The position numbers and the translations under genes are program-made. Shown piece after piece: positions 37,513-49,623 of a stretch of 64,000 nucleotides of DNA; positions within the stretch are counted from its first letter, which is position 1, and the number at the start of each line of letters is the position of its first letter. The DNA lies in NCBI GenBank assembly GCA_020465985.1, contig JAANYP010000388.1, positions 652,200 through 716,199 of the forward strand. Direction: 5' to 3'. This DNA comes from Centrapalus pauciflorus (lineage: Eukaryota; Streptophyta; Magnoliopsida; Asterales; Asteraceae). Under the pieces are notes generated by a model. It saw only the letters and a program-made list of their open reading frames with translations, made no database searches and was not told the DNA's origin.

Positions 37513-38067
37513 ACTTAATTAATTTAATTCAAAATGAATTTAAACTAACTCTTTCGAATTTGAGTAAATTCGAATATAATTAATTTTAAATTTGTTTGGA
37601 ATTTAATTCGAAATTAAGTTTGAAATCCAACTAAGTTCAAAATTAATGACAAACTCGAAGGCTTAAGTTAACTCGAAATCCCTAATTCGATTTTAGTGTA
37701 AAATCGAAATCCAAGTAAATTCGAAATGGCCAAATTCGAATCACACCCTAAGGAATTTCGAAAGGAGCGTATTTTCTGACAAACTCGAAAACTGAGTAAA
37801 CCCTAATACACCCTTAATAAACTCGAGCGCCGCAAGTTCGAAAAACGGCTAATACTTCGAGTTTTTCAAGTTTTCAGATTAAAACCAATAGTTTTACGAG
37901 TAAAAATATTGATTTCGATCAAAATCTTGAACTAATACAAAGTATTTTCCGATATCTGACTTGATAAACTCGAATATCCTCCAAAAATGTGATGAAAACC
38001 GTCCAAAACGTCAAGAAACCACAAATGTTTCTTAGTGAACACGAAGAACACCAACAAACACCCTTGT
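37513..38067 (-). other. 5' leader of element E'
   Basis: Untranslated leader between the PBS and gag on the minus strand. It is very rich in TTCGAA and related TCGA motifs (for example 37550-37870). No ORF of note. Confidence 0.7.
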
Positions 38068-38080
38068 GGCTCTGATACCA
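38068..38080 (-). other. Primer-binding site of element E' (initiator-Met tRNA)
   Basis: The minus strand reads TGGTATCAGAGCC two bases after the LTR end (CCTTACA). This is the common plant copia PBS complementary to the 3' end of initiator-Met tRNA. Confidence 0.9.
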
Positions 38081-38082
38081 CT

Positions 38083-38673
38083 TGTAAGGTCTTGACTCTA
38101 CGGATCTATCTCGACACGACACCTCCAACGAGTGCGGAATCCTCGTTAGCGGCTTGACGGTAAGATCACGCACACCGGAACACGGAGACTACCACGTTGA
38201 TAGACAAACAACCTTGAACGCCCCTACACAATGATTCTCTCCGAAACTACCCTCTGAAAGCTTGCAAGTTCGAGATCGCCTTTGCTTAATCACTCTCTAA
38301 AATTCTGCAAAAGTCCAATAATTAATCGAATTAACCCTTAATTATACTGACAGATTCGACTTTGTCTAGGACAAATTCGAATCTGGCCCAAGGCCTATTC
38401 GAATTTGTCCTCATTGACAAATTCGAATTTACCTTAAATTCGAACATCACTATTCAAACTTATGTTTTATCTTATGTTTGAATTTATCTTTGAACTTTAT
38501 GTTTGAACTTCTTGTAAGACATTACACCAAGTTCAAACATACAAACAATCAATAGAAAACACACATAATCAAACATGTATCAAACACTTGTTAATATCTA
38601 ATATCAAGTAGATATACGTACACAAAATGCTATCAAAACTTAGACTGCTATTGTCACACAGGATGTACTAACA
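38083..38673 (-). mobile_element. 5' LTR of copia-like element E' (591 bp)
   Basis: On the minus strand it starts TGTTAGTACATCC at 38673 and ends AAGACCTTACA at 38083. It pairs with LTR E at 11004-11578. It is followed by a PBS, leader and gag, so it is a true 5' LTR. Outside it (38674) the sequence is pol of element C, so E' inserted into C. The candidate target duplication is CTCTG (38674-38678); its partner is lost. Confidence 0.9.
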
Positions 38674-41600
38674 CTCTGCAGGTCAAACAACCATCCCAGG
38701 TTTGGTACTTGGACAGCGGCTTCTCAGGCCACATGACAGGTTGCAAGGATCTGCTGTGTGATCTCAGGCCTGAAAAAGGGCCAAAAGTCACCTTTGGTGA
38801 CAATGTCCAGGGATCCACAGAAGGATATGGAACTCTTCAAGCTGGTGCTGCTGTATTCAAAAGAGTAGCCTATGTGTCTGGGCTGAAACATAATCTTGTA
38901 AGCATAAGTCAACTGTGTGATGCTGGCTACAAGGTTAACTTTGATGAGCACCGGGGTTACATATTGGATTCCAAAAGCAAAGTTGTGTTGTGTGCACAAA
39001 GAAAGAAAGGTGTATATGTTGTGGACATGAAATCTGCTGATCCCACAACTGAAACCTGCTTATCTCCAGAAGCAATGCAGATCTGAACTGGTTATGGCAC
39101 AAAAGGCTATCACACTTGAACTTCAAGAATATCAACAAACTCTGTAAGAAAGAGTTGGTAACAGGTTTGCCTTCTATAACCTTTGTTAAAGATAAACTCT
39201 GCACAGCTTGTGAGAAAGGCAAGCAGAGAAAAACATCTTTTAAATCTAAGCATAATTTCTCTATTGATACTCCTCTCTTCTTAATCCACATGGACTTGTT
39301 TGGACCAGTCAGTGTCCCAAGTCTAGGAGGAAGAAGATACACTCTAGTAATGGTTGATGAGTTCTCCAGGTTTACATGGGTGATCTTTCTGAAGAGCAAA
39401 GGAGAGGCTGCTAGAGAAATCATTGGGTTTATCAAAAAGATTGAGATGCTGAACTCTGCTCAAGTTAAGCAGCTTAGGAGTGATCATGGTACTGAATTCA
39501 GAAATAGTACCCTTGAGGGCTTCTGAGAAAGAGGGATTTCACAAAACTTTTCAGCTGTAAGAACTTCACAACAAAATGGAGTTGCTGAAAGGAGAAACAG
39601 AACCCTCATTGAAGCTGCTAGAACCATGTTGTGTGCATCAGGTTTACCTTCATCATTTTGGGTTGAAGCTGTCAACACTGTCCGCTTCACCCAAAACAGA
39701 TCCTTGGTGGTGAAAAGGTTCAACAAGACTCCCTATGATTTAATCAAAGTGAGAAGGCCAAATATTAGCTATTTTCGTGTGTTTTGATGTCCCTACTTCA
39801 TTCTGAATCAGAGGGACCAGCTGGCAAAGATTGAACCCAAAGCTGATGAAGGTGTGTTTGTTGGATATTCTGCTATCTCCAAAGCCTACAGAGTATACAA
39901 CTACAAAGGAAATGTGATAGATGAATCTATCAATGTCACCTTTGAAGAGTCTAGGAGTGCTTCCACTAAAGTTGTTCCTAAATCAGTTTCAGGAGAGTTC
40001 AGCTTTGATGATATCATGCATTCCATCAATGAAGAAAAGGACTCAAAAGCTTCCACTACACCGAGAGTGGAACCTGTTAACCACAATGGACATGATGATG
40101 ACTATGTTGATACACCCTATGTGAATAAGTGTACTGACATAATTACTACACCATGTCCTGAACCAATCAATGTTGATTTTCCTGGATCCTCTACTGATAT
40201 GTTCAACAATGGAGAGTCATGTTCAACAAGTGGACAGGCTCAAGATAACAGTGTCTGAAAATCTTGAAAGTTGTTCAACAGGACCTGTTGAAGATGAAAA
40301 TGACGCAAGAGAATCTTCATTGAGGCATGATCCTAAGTGGATCAGGTGTCACCTCAATGATCAAATAATTGGTGACATCAACAAAAGGGTACAAACAAGA
40401 TGGGACAGCTTAGGAAACTTTTGTATGTTTTCTTGCTTTGTGTCCTTGATGGAGCCTAAGAAAGTGGATGAAGCACTAAAGGATGCCAATTGGATCACTG
40501 CCATGCAAGAAGAGCTCAATCAGTTTGGGAGAAACTAAGTATGGAAGCTGGTCCCTGCTCCCAAAGGTAAAACAATAATTGGCACTAAATGGGTTTTGAG
40601 GAACAAAATGGATGAGCAATGTCATGTTATTAGAAATAAGGCAAGACTTGTTGCTCAAGGCTACAGACACGATGAAGGCGTTGACTATGATGAAACATTT
40701 GCTCCAGTGGCCTGGTTAGAAGCAATTCGTTTGTTTCTAGCCTATGCTGCCCACAATAGTATGAAGGTATTTCAAATGGATGTGAAGAGTGCACTTTTGA
40801 ATGGGAAGCTGCAAGAAGAAGTGTATGTCAAGCAGCCTCCAGGTTTTGAAAATGAACATCACCCAGGTTTTGTCTATAAGTTGGACAAAGCTTACTATGG
40901 TCTAAACCAAGCCCTTAGAGCCTGGTATGACACTCAAACTGATTTCCTTATGAGCAATGGTTATTCCAGAGGTAAAGTGGATACCACATTGTTCATAAAG
41001 AAGGTGAAGTATGATATTATGCTTGTTCAAATTTATGTGGATGACAGGTTCTACTTATGAGCAGTTATGCAAGAATTTTTCACTACTCATGAAATCAAAA
41101 TATGAAATGAGTATGATGGGTGAACTTACTTTCTTTCTAAGATTACAGGTTAAACAAACCTCAAATTGAATTTTTATAAATCAAAGAAAGTACACTTTAG
41201 ATCTTTTGAAAAAGTTTAAATTTGATCAAAGTTCTCCTATAAAAACCCTAATGGCAACCAATGTAAAATTGGATGTTGATGTCAGTGGCAAAGCTGTTTC
41301 AGTAACAGCTTACAGAGGCATGATTGGGAGCTTGCTATATTTAACTGCTAGTAGACCAGATATTATGTTTGCTACCTGTTTATGTGCTAGGTTTCAAGCT
41401 GATCCTAAGGAATCACATCTGGATGCTGTAAAAAGAATCTTCAGATACCTTAAGGGTACACCAGGTTTGGGTCTTTGGTATCCCAAAGACTCAAGTCTTG
41501 AGCTAACAGAATATTCAGATTCTGATTTTGTAGGCTGCAAGCTAGACAGGAAAAGCACAACGTGTGGATGTCAACTCCTTGGTGGTAAGTTGATCAGTTG

Positions 41601-41972
41601 GTGTAGCAAGAAGCAGAACTCAGTTTCTACTTCTACTACTGAAGCTGAGTATATTGCTGACGGAAGCTGCTGTGGGCAAATTCTATGGATGCAGCATCAG
41701 CTTGAAGACTATGGACTTGTATATAGGAAGACTCCTATTCTGTGTGATAATACAAGTGCCATAGCTATCTCCAACAATCCAGTATTTCATTCCAGATAAA
41801 GCATATAGAAGTCAGACATCATTTTATTAGGGATCACATCCAGAAAGGTAATGTGGAGGTAAGTTTTATTTCCACAGATGAACAACTTGCAGACATTTTC
41901 ACCAGGACTCTTGATGAAAACTGGTTTAATTACCTTGTAAGCAAGCTGGACATGTTAAATAAAAATGACTAA
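38674..41972 (+). pseudogene. pol of copia element C (PR-INT-RT-RH), 5' truncated
   Basis: Order is typical of Ty1/copia: protease (WYLDSGFSGHMTG, 38703), GAG-pre-integrase (LWHKRLSHLNFK near 39100), integrase (HMDLFGPVSV; RSDHGTEF; AERRNRTLIEAARTML), RT (KARLVAQGYRHDEGVDYDET; FQMDVKSALLNGKLQEEVY; YVDDR where YVDDI is usual) and RNase H (SDSDFVGC; STTEAEYIA; LCDNTSAIAIS). Breaks: a shift near 39083, stops at 39523 and 39786, a shift near 40255, a stop at 40536, and loss of frame around 41057-41200 and after 41799. Everything upstream of the protease, including gag, is cut off by the E' LTR. It ends VSKLDMLNKND. Confidence 0.92.
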
Positions 41973-42545
41973 GTGTCATTAATGCTCTAAGACATCATCT
42001 GTTTCAAACTGCTCAAGTTTCTCAGAACAGCTTAGATAGAACAGGCTATGCATGTTCTACACTTAGCAAATTTCTGAAAGCTTGGACAGCTTGGACGTAT
42101 AACAGGTTTAACAAAATCAGTTTTCACTTCAAACCTGTTTTGTTGATCAAACCTCCAGCCTGCTCACTCTCTCAATCTGTCATACAAGAGATTGTCTTGT
42201 AACCTTATCAGCTATTGAACATAACATGTTCTAATATAGTTGCACAGGTTGAATGAACAGCTTGAGGAATGAACAGTTCGTGGTGAAACCTTCTCATCAC
42301 AGGTTTGAACACCAGCTTAGAACATCAGTTTTAATTACCTTTCTTCATAATTAAGTTACTTAATTTTTGTATTTATTTAACCTAATTACCTATGGATAAT
42401 GTGTGTTAACGTGTGTTAGTGACTAAAAAGGTTCAAGTGGTCTGACAACCAATCTGACATGGACAACCGTTCCGTTTTCCGTTAAAGAACATTTCAAATC
42501 AACCGCCCAAACCTTTCTCTGTCCTACCGACTCGCATTCGAATCC
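41973..42545 (+). promoter_or_regulatory. Spacer and probable internal promoter region of element C
   Basis: Between pol and the accessory ORF lies a stretch (41990-42330) crowded with GAACAG, AACAGG, GGACAGCTTGGAC and CCTGTT motifs. These are also frequent in the U3 part of LTR C (32380-33250 and 47300-47600). It leads to the TATA box at 42546. A role in driving a separate accessory mRNA is inferred from this layout. Confidence 0.5.
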
Positions 42546-42553
42546 TATAAATA
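42546..42553 (+). promoter_or_regulatory. Internal TATA box for the C accessory ORF
   Basis: CCTATAAATACCCC is a textbook plant TATA box. A CT-rich tract (TTCATCTTCTTCTTCCTC, 42568-42585) follows at transcription-start distance, and the accessory ATG is 113 bp downstream at 42659. It lies inside the element, not in an LTR. Confidence 0.62.
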
Positions 42554-42658
42554 CCCCCTCTACTGTTTCATCTTCTTCTTCCTCTACTGCTACCATAACT
42601 ACCCAAAGAACCCTAAATCGACTAAGTGTCCAGTACTCGTTTTTCCACTACTCTAAAA

Positions 42659-45600
42659 ATGGCTCACCAAAACAACCCTTTGCTTCCAGTGTTCTATGGT
42701 AAGGATGTTGAGAAACACTCCTCTGTTACCACGATGCTGACCCTGAAACCCACAAACTATATTGCAAATCCAACCATTCCCAAAAACTACGTGGGGAAAG
42801 GTTATGAAAACATGGTGGAGTTTCTGAAGGTTCACCCCCTACACTATGCTATGACTGCATCTCCTGGTATCCTGTACCAGGATATGGTGTATGAGTTTTG
42901 GTACACTTGTGCTTATGATCCAGCAACCAAAACCATCAGGGGAACCATTCTCAATGGGACTCAGACCAGTGAGATAACTATTTCTCTCCTCAGGGAACTC
43001 CTTCATCTTCCTGTGGCTGAAACTTATGACCAGCCACAGCCTGAGAATGATCAGATGGGCAATCTGCTACGCTTCTGTGGTGTAGCAGAACCCAAAGTTG
43101 AAGCCACTCTATTCAGAATGGATCTATCACCAACCTACAGCTTCCTATTTGCCTCAGTGGTGATGTGCTTCAGTAGCAAAGTTGGTTCTTTTGACCAGCT
43201 TAGCCGTGATGAAATCCCAATAGTCCTACAGCTTGTGGATGGGACTACACTGAACATGGCTCGTTGGATTTTTGTGAATTTGAGGAACCTGATACAGCAG
43301 GAAACACGCCCAGCTGCTGTCAGATATCCAATGTTTCTGAGCCTCATATTCAGACATGTTTGTGGTGAGCATCTCTACAACTCTCAGCCCCTATTACTTA
43401 CTGTTGCATTCCCAGTAATTGGGAATAAAGTTTTCTACACTCCAGTTCTTCCAAATGAACCCCCTCTCTCTACACCAATGAGGAGGTTACTTGGCATGGT
43501 GGAAGGACCCTCTGCTGTGAGGGTGGATCCGGTGGTTGCTCCCAAAGGAAAATCCAAATTCAGGCCTAAAATTGTCAAGAGTGGCCTGGAATTGACTGAA
43601 GTTGAGCCTGTCCTCAAGAAGGCTAAAACAGCTAAGTCCAAGTATGTCTCATCAGCCTCAGTGGCTGAGGGGGAGCAGACTTCTCACCCTGGTTCATCTG
43701 TTGAACCTGAAGCCTTTGTGGTTGGTGCCTCTGTGGCACCTAAGACCATGGAACAGGTTAACCCCCCTGTTTCTGACCCAGTCTCATCACCAGTCCATGC
43801 ACAACTTCCTACTACTTCTCCTCAATCCCCCACGAAGTCTCAATATTCAAGGAGAAAATCCTTAGCTAGGAAGAAACCATCTACCCAAACTAGCCCCACT
43901 GGCCCTCTCAACAGGAGTCAGTTCAAAAAGAAGCAACCCCTGCTGCCTCTCCTATTTTGGGAGAAGGTTCAGCATCTTTGGAGTAGGCTTCACTCCAACC
44001 TAAGTCAACCCAGAGTCAGCATAGACCCTCTGGTTACTCCCAATAGGAACCAGTTGTACACCAGGAGACTACCACATCAACTATCCCAGCCTCCCAACAG
44101 GCTGAGGGTATTGAAAGACAGGATTCACTCCACTCCACACTGAGTCCACACAGTCTCCACCTCATACTTGTCATACACCATCTGAGTCTGCACGAGGTGT
44201 CAAAGCTGCTGGACCATACCATCCAGCAGTTCAGCCTCCAACTTCTGCTCCTGGTGATGCAGCTGTTGTACACCCAACAGCTGTTGAAGGACCCTCTCCT
44301 CAAGCTGATGAACCACAGGGAATGGACCATCCCTCTGGTGAAGCTGCCCCTCAAATGCAAACTCCATCAGCAGGTTTCACCACTGCTGATGTTGAAATTC
44401 ACATACCCACCCCCATGATGAGGTACCTATAAACCAAGGTACTGCCGAGGGAACTACCCCAGGTCTTGATGAAGGTGTTGCAACACAAGCAGCATCTGAA
44501 AGGCCACCAAATCCTACCACTTTTCCTCATAATGCAGAAATAGCCACTGCTAAAAGATCTATTGACCCTTCCAAGTTGGGCCATATCACCTATGCCTAGG
44601 CTATGGAACTTCTCTCTAAAGTATCCCTACCTTCCCTCACACATCCTCAAACACCTGCCTCATCCTCATCTCATTCTCATTCTTCACCATCCACACAATC
44701 CAAACAATCCACACATACTCCTCCATCCCCCAAAGATCTTCCTTTAAAGGATCAGCTATCCTTGCTGACCAACAAAGTTGGTTCTTTGGAAACTCCATGA
44801 CCTCCCTTCCAACAATCATATCAGACTCTGTGTCTGCTCAGCTTAAAGGATTTTTTGATTCGTTCAAGACTTCCTTTCCAACCCCTCCTCCTCTAGTTGA
44901 TCAATCCTCACAGCTACTTGCACTCACTGCACAACTGCAAACAATCTCCACTAACCTCTCCACTATCCTTTGTACTCAACAGGACTCTGTGTCCTCTTTG
45001 GCAGCTATCTCCCAACAGCTGTCAACTCTCCTAAACACTTGCACAACTACCATTCCTTCTACATTGGCCAGCTTAAACACTTTAATAGTCTCTCTGTCCA
45101 ATTCTGTGTCATCAAACCTTGATGATGTGCAAGATTCTCTTGAACTACATCTTGCACAACTTCAAAGTTTGATGTTCACAGCTTCTGACAGGGAAGCCCT
45201 CTCTAAGCTGTCTTCTATTGATGCTTCCCAAACTACCGTCTTACCCAACTTGCAGAGGTTAAGGAAAACTTGGCTTTCTTAGTGCATAGCCTGGTTGGCC
45301 CCAAACCTGCTGCCAAAACTGTTGTTATGCCTGCTGAATTTGTTTCTCCAGGCAGACCAGGTGTTGAAGGCTATGTGCCATCTCCTTCAAAGGGGGAGAA
45401 GATATCTGCCTCAAAGACCAAGTCTAAGGGGGAGAAATCTCCATCTCCTTCTAAGGGAAAATCAGCATCTATAGGTCAAGCAGCAGGTGCCTCACAAACA
45501 GGTCCTACAGGTCCCACTGTGGATCTCCCATTGAACTGAAGTTGCTCAGTCTACTCAGGCTGGATCTCCAAACCCTGCACCATCTAAGGGGAGTAATCCA

Positions 45601-46856
45601 TTCCTGGGGACAGGTCAAGCAGAATGAGACATCTGATACCGGAACAAGAAGAAGAAGAAGAGGAAGAGGAACCTGAAGCTGTTCCATCAACAACAACTAA
45701 AGGGAAGAAGAAAGCCTCAGTAGACCCTGACTACCTCAAAGCTGCCCAACTGAAGTTTGATAAGGCCAGAGCCAAAGAAATGGGTGTCTCTATGGAAACC
45801 TATTATGAGTTCAAAGAAGAACAGCTTAAAGCCTTTGAAAAGCTAAAGACTGATGAGGCCTCTGCTAAAGCTGCAAAAACCTTTGCATACAAGGAGGCAA
45901 GAAAAATTAAAATGCCCTCCTTTGATGTCCAAAGAAAACTATTAGAAGCTGCCAAAGAGTCAGTGGTTGAAAAGGAAGGAGAGAAGGAACAGGGTGCTCA
46001 GGTCTCTGTGACCAAGCCTAAGCAAGCATCCTCCTCTGCAAGAGCCTAGATTCACTTTGACAACCTGGCAAGGAAAAAGTTCTTTGATGTTGCAAACAGA
46101 AGACTTGATAAGGAGACCATTGTCAAAGTTGTACCCATTTCAAGAAAAGGCAAACAGTGGAAATTACAGATAACCAGAATGGGTGCTGAAGGTCCAGAAC
46201 TGGAAGCATATGAACACACTGATGTTGCTCAAATGGGATTCAGAGAATTGGTAGAATTGGCAGTTGCCCTGAGCCAGTCTAAGTCTGAAACTGCTAAGAC
46301 TATCAGGGCATATGTCAAAACATTAATGGAGAGAGTGAAGAATCTTGGCTTGATCACAGAAGAACAAATCAAGGGTACCTCAGTGGTTGAACCCAAGATA
46401 AAGGCTAGGAGGAGAAGAAAGGATACTGAGCTGGAAGAACTCCTGGTAATGATTGATGAAGGTGATTTAGCCGTTGAAATCAAAGGAGTAGATCATAGCC
46501 TGCCCAAGGGAGTGGAACATGATGATGACAAGCTGATTGAAGAACCTGAGCTGGGGGTATTTTTTGTAGATCCCCTTACAAAGAAAAAGTGTTTCCAGAG
46601 AGCATCAGGTTTACACAAGGTTGGTCTCAAGCATCTTATTGCTTTTAGACTTGCAAACTCCTTTAGAAAATCTGTAAAATGTAGAGTAGCTATCTGGGAA
46701 CAGCTCAAAAGGATCCATGAAAGAGGAGAGCTTCAACATTCCAACTTCATATTCCTAAGGGTTGAAATGGAGGAAATTGAAGAAACAAGGGAGGAGCTTG
46801 ATCAAATGTTTGAAGGAGAAGCTCCACAGCTTGGAGATCCATCTGCTATTGAGTAG
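42659..46856 (+). pseudogene. Accessory (env-position) ORF of copia element C, broken
   Basis: Start ATGGCTCACCAAAAC is the first ATG after the internal TATA box. Residues 1-~290 form a globular domain (NMVEFLKVHPLHYAMTASPG, ILYQDMVYEFWYT, EITISLLRELLHLP, AAVRYPMFLSLIFRHVC) that matches the start of the element E ORF in pattern. Long Pro/Ser/Thr/Lys-rich linkers, a helical Gln/Leu/Ser region (44797-45280), PSPSKGEK repeats, a poly-Glu tract, an Ala/Lys/Glu coiled coil (45720-46030) and a C-terminal block (46050-46856: KVVPISRKGKQWKLQITRMG; ALSQSKSETAKTIRAYVKTL) follow. At least four frame changes (about 43930-44140, 44430, 44790, 45270) and stops (44597, 45537, 46047) break it. There is no signal peptide or clear membrane segment, so it is env-like only by position. 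The function is unknown. Confidence 0.75.
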
Positions 46857-47151
46857 ATGAAGAATGGAAGTTGTTCATCAGTTGGACAGGCTTGCCATTA
46901 CTTGCTTTCATCATCAACAGTCCAACATGTTGAATTTTTATGTACATTAGTTGTACTTTGTTACATTAGTTGTAACTTTTCCTTTACATTAGTTGTACTC
47001 TTGTAAGAACATATGTTGTTTTGTAATCAAAATCAGTATATATAAACTGATCCTTTACGTTACTCAAATGTTGCAATTCTGTTTCAGCAAAGTGTATTGT
47101 AAATATATATAGTGATTATTGATAAAATCAGCTTAGACTGATTATTGCAAA
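46857..47151 (+). other. 3' untranslated region of element C
   Basis: Non-coding, between the accessory stop and the polypurine tract. Contains three direct copies of TTACATTAGTTGTA or TGTACATTAGTTGTA at 46942, 46961 and 46984. Confidence 0.6.
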
Positions 47152-47162
47152 TAGGGGGAGAT
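47152..47162 (+). other. Polypurine tract of element C
   Basis: TAGGGGGAGAT directly before the LTR start TATTAGGCAC. The minus-strand family member starts TGTTAGGCAC, so the T-A here is a mutated terminus. Confidence 0.8.
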
Positions 47163-48251
47163 TATTAGGCACAAAAAGGCCCCAGTCAAACCTGCTCTAC
47201 ATCTCAGGGGGAGATATTTAATCAAACCTGTTTGATGTACTTAAAGGTATAATTTAAGGCCTGTTAATGCCTTATTGAAACCTGAAAAGTGATTTGCAAT
47301 ATAAGTCAAAGTTGTTTACCCTGTTGCATTCGTTGCAACTAAGGAAGATTGCCCAAGCTGTTCATTCTGTTGAACAGGCTGGACATAAACTGTCTACGCT
47401 GCTCTATTCTGCTGAGCAGCTTGGACAAATTCTAAGTAATCTGTTCTTTGTGAACAGGCTAAACACTTTATGGAATATGTTTCCATGTCCTCATGTATTG
47501 TTTTAGACTACAAGATCAATTACAAAGTCAAAGACAAAGTGAAAAAACAGAAGCTGCAAAAGCTGCATACGCTGCTCTGTTACATGAAGGAACAAAGGGA
47601 TATCTAAAATGGGTGACAGACCATTTCTTATATCAAAATGGCCTTAATAGAATATGAAAGTTGCACAGTTGACATTCCTCTTTTAGTTAAAGGCCTTTGC
47701 AACAGAGACAAAAAGAAAAAGACAAAATTCTACCACATGAAGACAAGTCTGCTTTATCAGAATGTGCAGAAAAGTTGTTTTGTCTTTTTGGAAAGACATC
47801 CCAGTATCTCCCTATCCAATGAGGAAGCTTCATTGAGATTCTCAGTGAGAGTATAAAAGGAAGCTTCTAAGGATTGTGAGATAACCAAGAGTGAGAAATT
47901 CAGATCGTGCATTGAAGTGTGTTTTTCATGCATGCAAGTCTGCTTGAATAAAACAGTAATGTGTGTCCAAGCTGTTCTTATTCAAGTTGTCCATCTATGT
48001 CTTGTAAAACAGTGAGTTCATCTTAGTGAGTGTATTCATTTTATCTAGTCTGAGTGTGTCTTAGATTAGTTAAACATCTGTTGTATCTGTCATATCAGCT
48101 TGAACATTTCCGCAGTCAAGCTTGTTTGTAATTAACACTTGTTAATAATATACACAAACATTGAGAAAAGTGTATTAAGTTTTATTTTGCTGTATTCAGC
48201 CCCCCTCTACAGCTTAGAACAATACATTAGGGAAACCTTTTGGGACCTACA
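47163..48251 (+). mobile_element. 3' LTR of copia element C (1.09 kb)
   Basis: TATTAGGCACAAAAAGGCC...TTTTGGGACCTACA, inverted partner of 32231-33352. It contains a TATA box TATAAAAG at 47852 and many AACAG/CTGTT/AAGCTG motifs upstream of it. The right flank CTATG is the candidate target duplication; the left partner is absent because the 5' half of C is lost or rearranged. Confidence 0.88.
47852..47859 (+). promoter_or_regulatory. TATA box in LTR C
   Basis: GAGTATAAAAGGAAGC, conserved in the inverted LTR at about 32630-32645. It sits about 690 bp into the LTR, with motif-rich U3 upstream. Confidence 0.7.
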
Positions 48252-48524
48252 CTATGGATTCTGTTTCGCGAAGAGCAGTCTAACGCAACGCTTTAATTGA
48301 GCAACGTGGCGCGTCTTCTGGAAAAATAGTTATTGTTTTCTAAGAAGCAGTCTGACGCGACGTGTCATTCCAGTGAATATTCTATTCCTGCTCTCGTACT
48401 TAGCCTATAAGATCTTGGCAATACATCGATGCGACGCGTCAATCTCAATATATAAAATTCGATTTTCTCTGATTAAGCTCATTCTTGGTTGGTTTTTCAC
48501 ACATAACTCCATAACTTCACACCC
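48252..48524. other. Flank with CG-rich direct repeats and a TATA-like site
   Basis: Two copies of AGCAGTCTRACGCRACG lie at about 48274 and 48346, and a related GATGCGACGCGTC at 48428. AATATATAAAATTC at about 48448 resembles a TATA box. There is no ORF. It occurs only before the first unit of the tandem duplication. Confidence 0.4.
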
Positions 48525-48959
48525 TTGGAAGACATGAAAGCTCGGTTTGAAGCTAACCTTGAGGGCAATCTTGAAGCGAACAACAACATTACACTGGTTA
48601 TCATCGTTTGGGTAGTTCTAACATTTCCTAATCTTTCGATATGTTTAGATTAATACTTTTCATGATAAAAATGTTGTGTATATTTATAGTTATAGAGTAG
48701 TTGTTTTAGTGATCATTTGGGTTTGTAAAACCCTGAACATTGAATGAAATTATCTTTTAGTTGGAATGCATGTTTTATGTTCTTGTTTTGGATTAATGTT
48801 TATAATTATTAGTTGGATGACTGAATGATTTACCATGATTTTTATGTTTTCCTTAATGTGAGTCGGGTTTGCGTATGTTCATTCCGAATGAGCCGAGATA
48901 AGGTCAGAACTAATTGCGCATAACATAGGTTGTAATGATCAAGGTTGGGTAATATCCGA

Positions 48960-49623
48960 CCATTCTCTATCCGAGCTTTCAAGTTGAAAGAGAAGACAAG
49001 ACATTCTCAGAGTTCTCCAAAGCTGACTTTGCCAATCTTTATCAACAAGACTTGGATTTTATGTATCTGCATCTACTTCATAAGGAAAACCTAAATGCAG
49101 TCACGTGGAACGCACAAAGGTCAATCGTTAAGTTTCTATGAAGACATCAAACCATGTCCTTAGTATTTGATTTCCAGAAGACTCTGAAGCTCGTCAAAGG
49201 AATGTAAATTTGCTCGCGCCTAAATAAGACACTCGTGGACTAGAATGACTACAAGTATCAAAGGTGACAACAGCACCTACAGTCAGAGTTGTGTCCTTGA
49301 ACTCTCAAATACAGAAAGCTTTCATGAAGCGTGATGAGTTAGAAAAGTATTCTGATGGTACTCTTTAGATGGTGCAAAAGAGGCTTATGATCAGAATCGA
49401 TAACATCAAAGACGCATTGAAGCACGAGGAAAGACAGTGGGAACTGAAAGTTGTGCTAAAGTTGGTCAGAGATTTCCAACAATTAGTGAGGGATAAGCTG
49501 GAATATAGGATGACGGTGCAGAGATTGGATAGATATTTTGATCAACAAAAACTCGTGACAAATTTGAAGCCACAATCAGAAACTAAATTACAAAGGAGTA
49601 GAATGTTAGATCTAGAATTATGA
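48960..49623 (+). pseudogene. Retroelement-associated ORF relic, copy 1
   Basis: Fragments in several frames read ADFANLYQQDLDFMYLHLLH, MSLVFDFQKTLKLVKG, then VVSLNSQIQKAFMKRDELEK, YSDGTL, a stop at 49366, and MVQKRLMIRIDNIKDAL through 49623. The arrangement, with RDELEKYSDGTL followed by basic helices, recalls an ORF segment seen repeatedly in plant retroelements, especially in asterid genomes. That is recall, not a search result. Its function is unknown. The last open part (49369-49623) is 84 codons. Confidence 0.5.
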
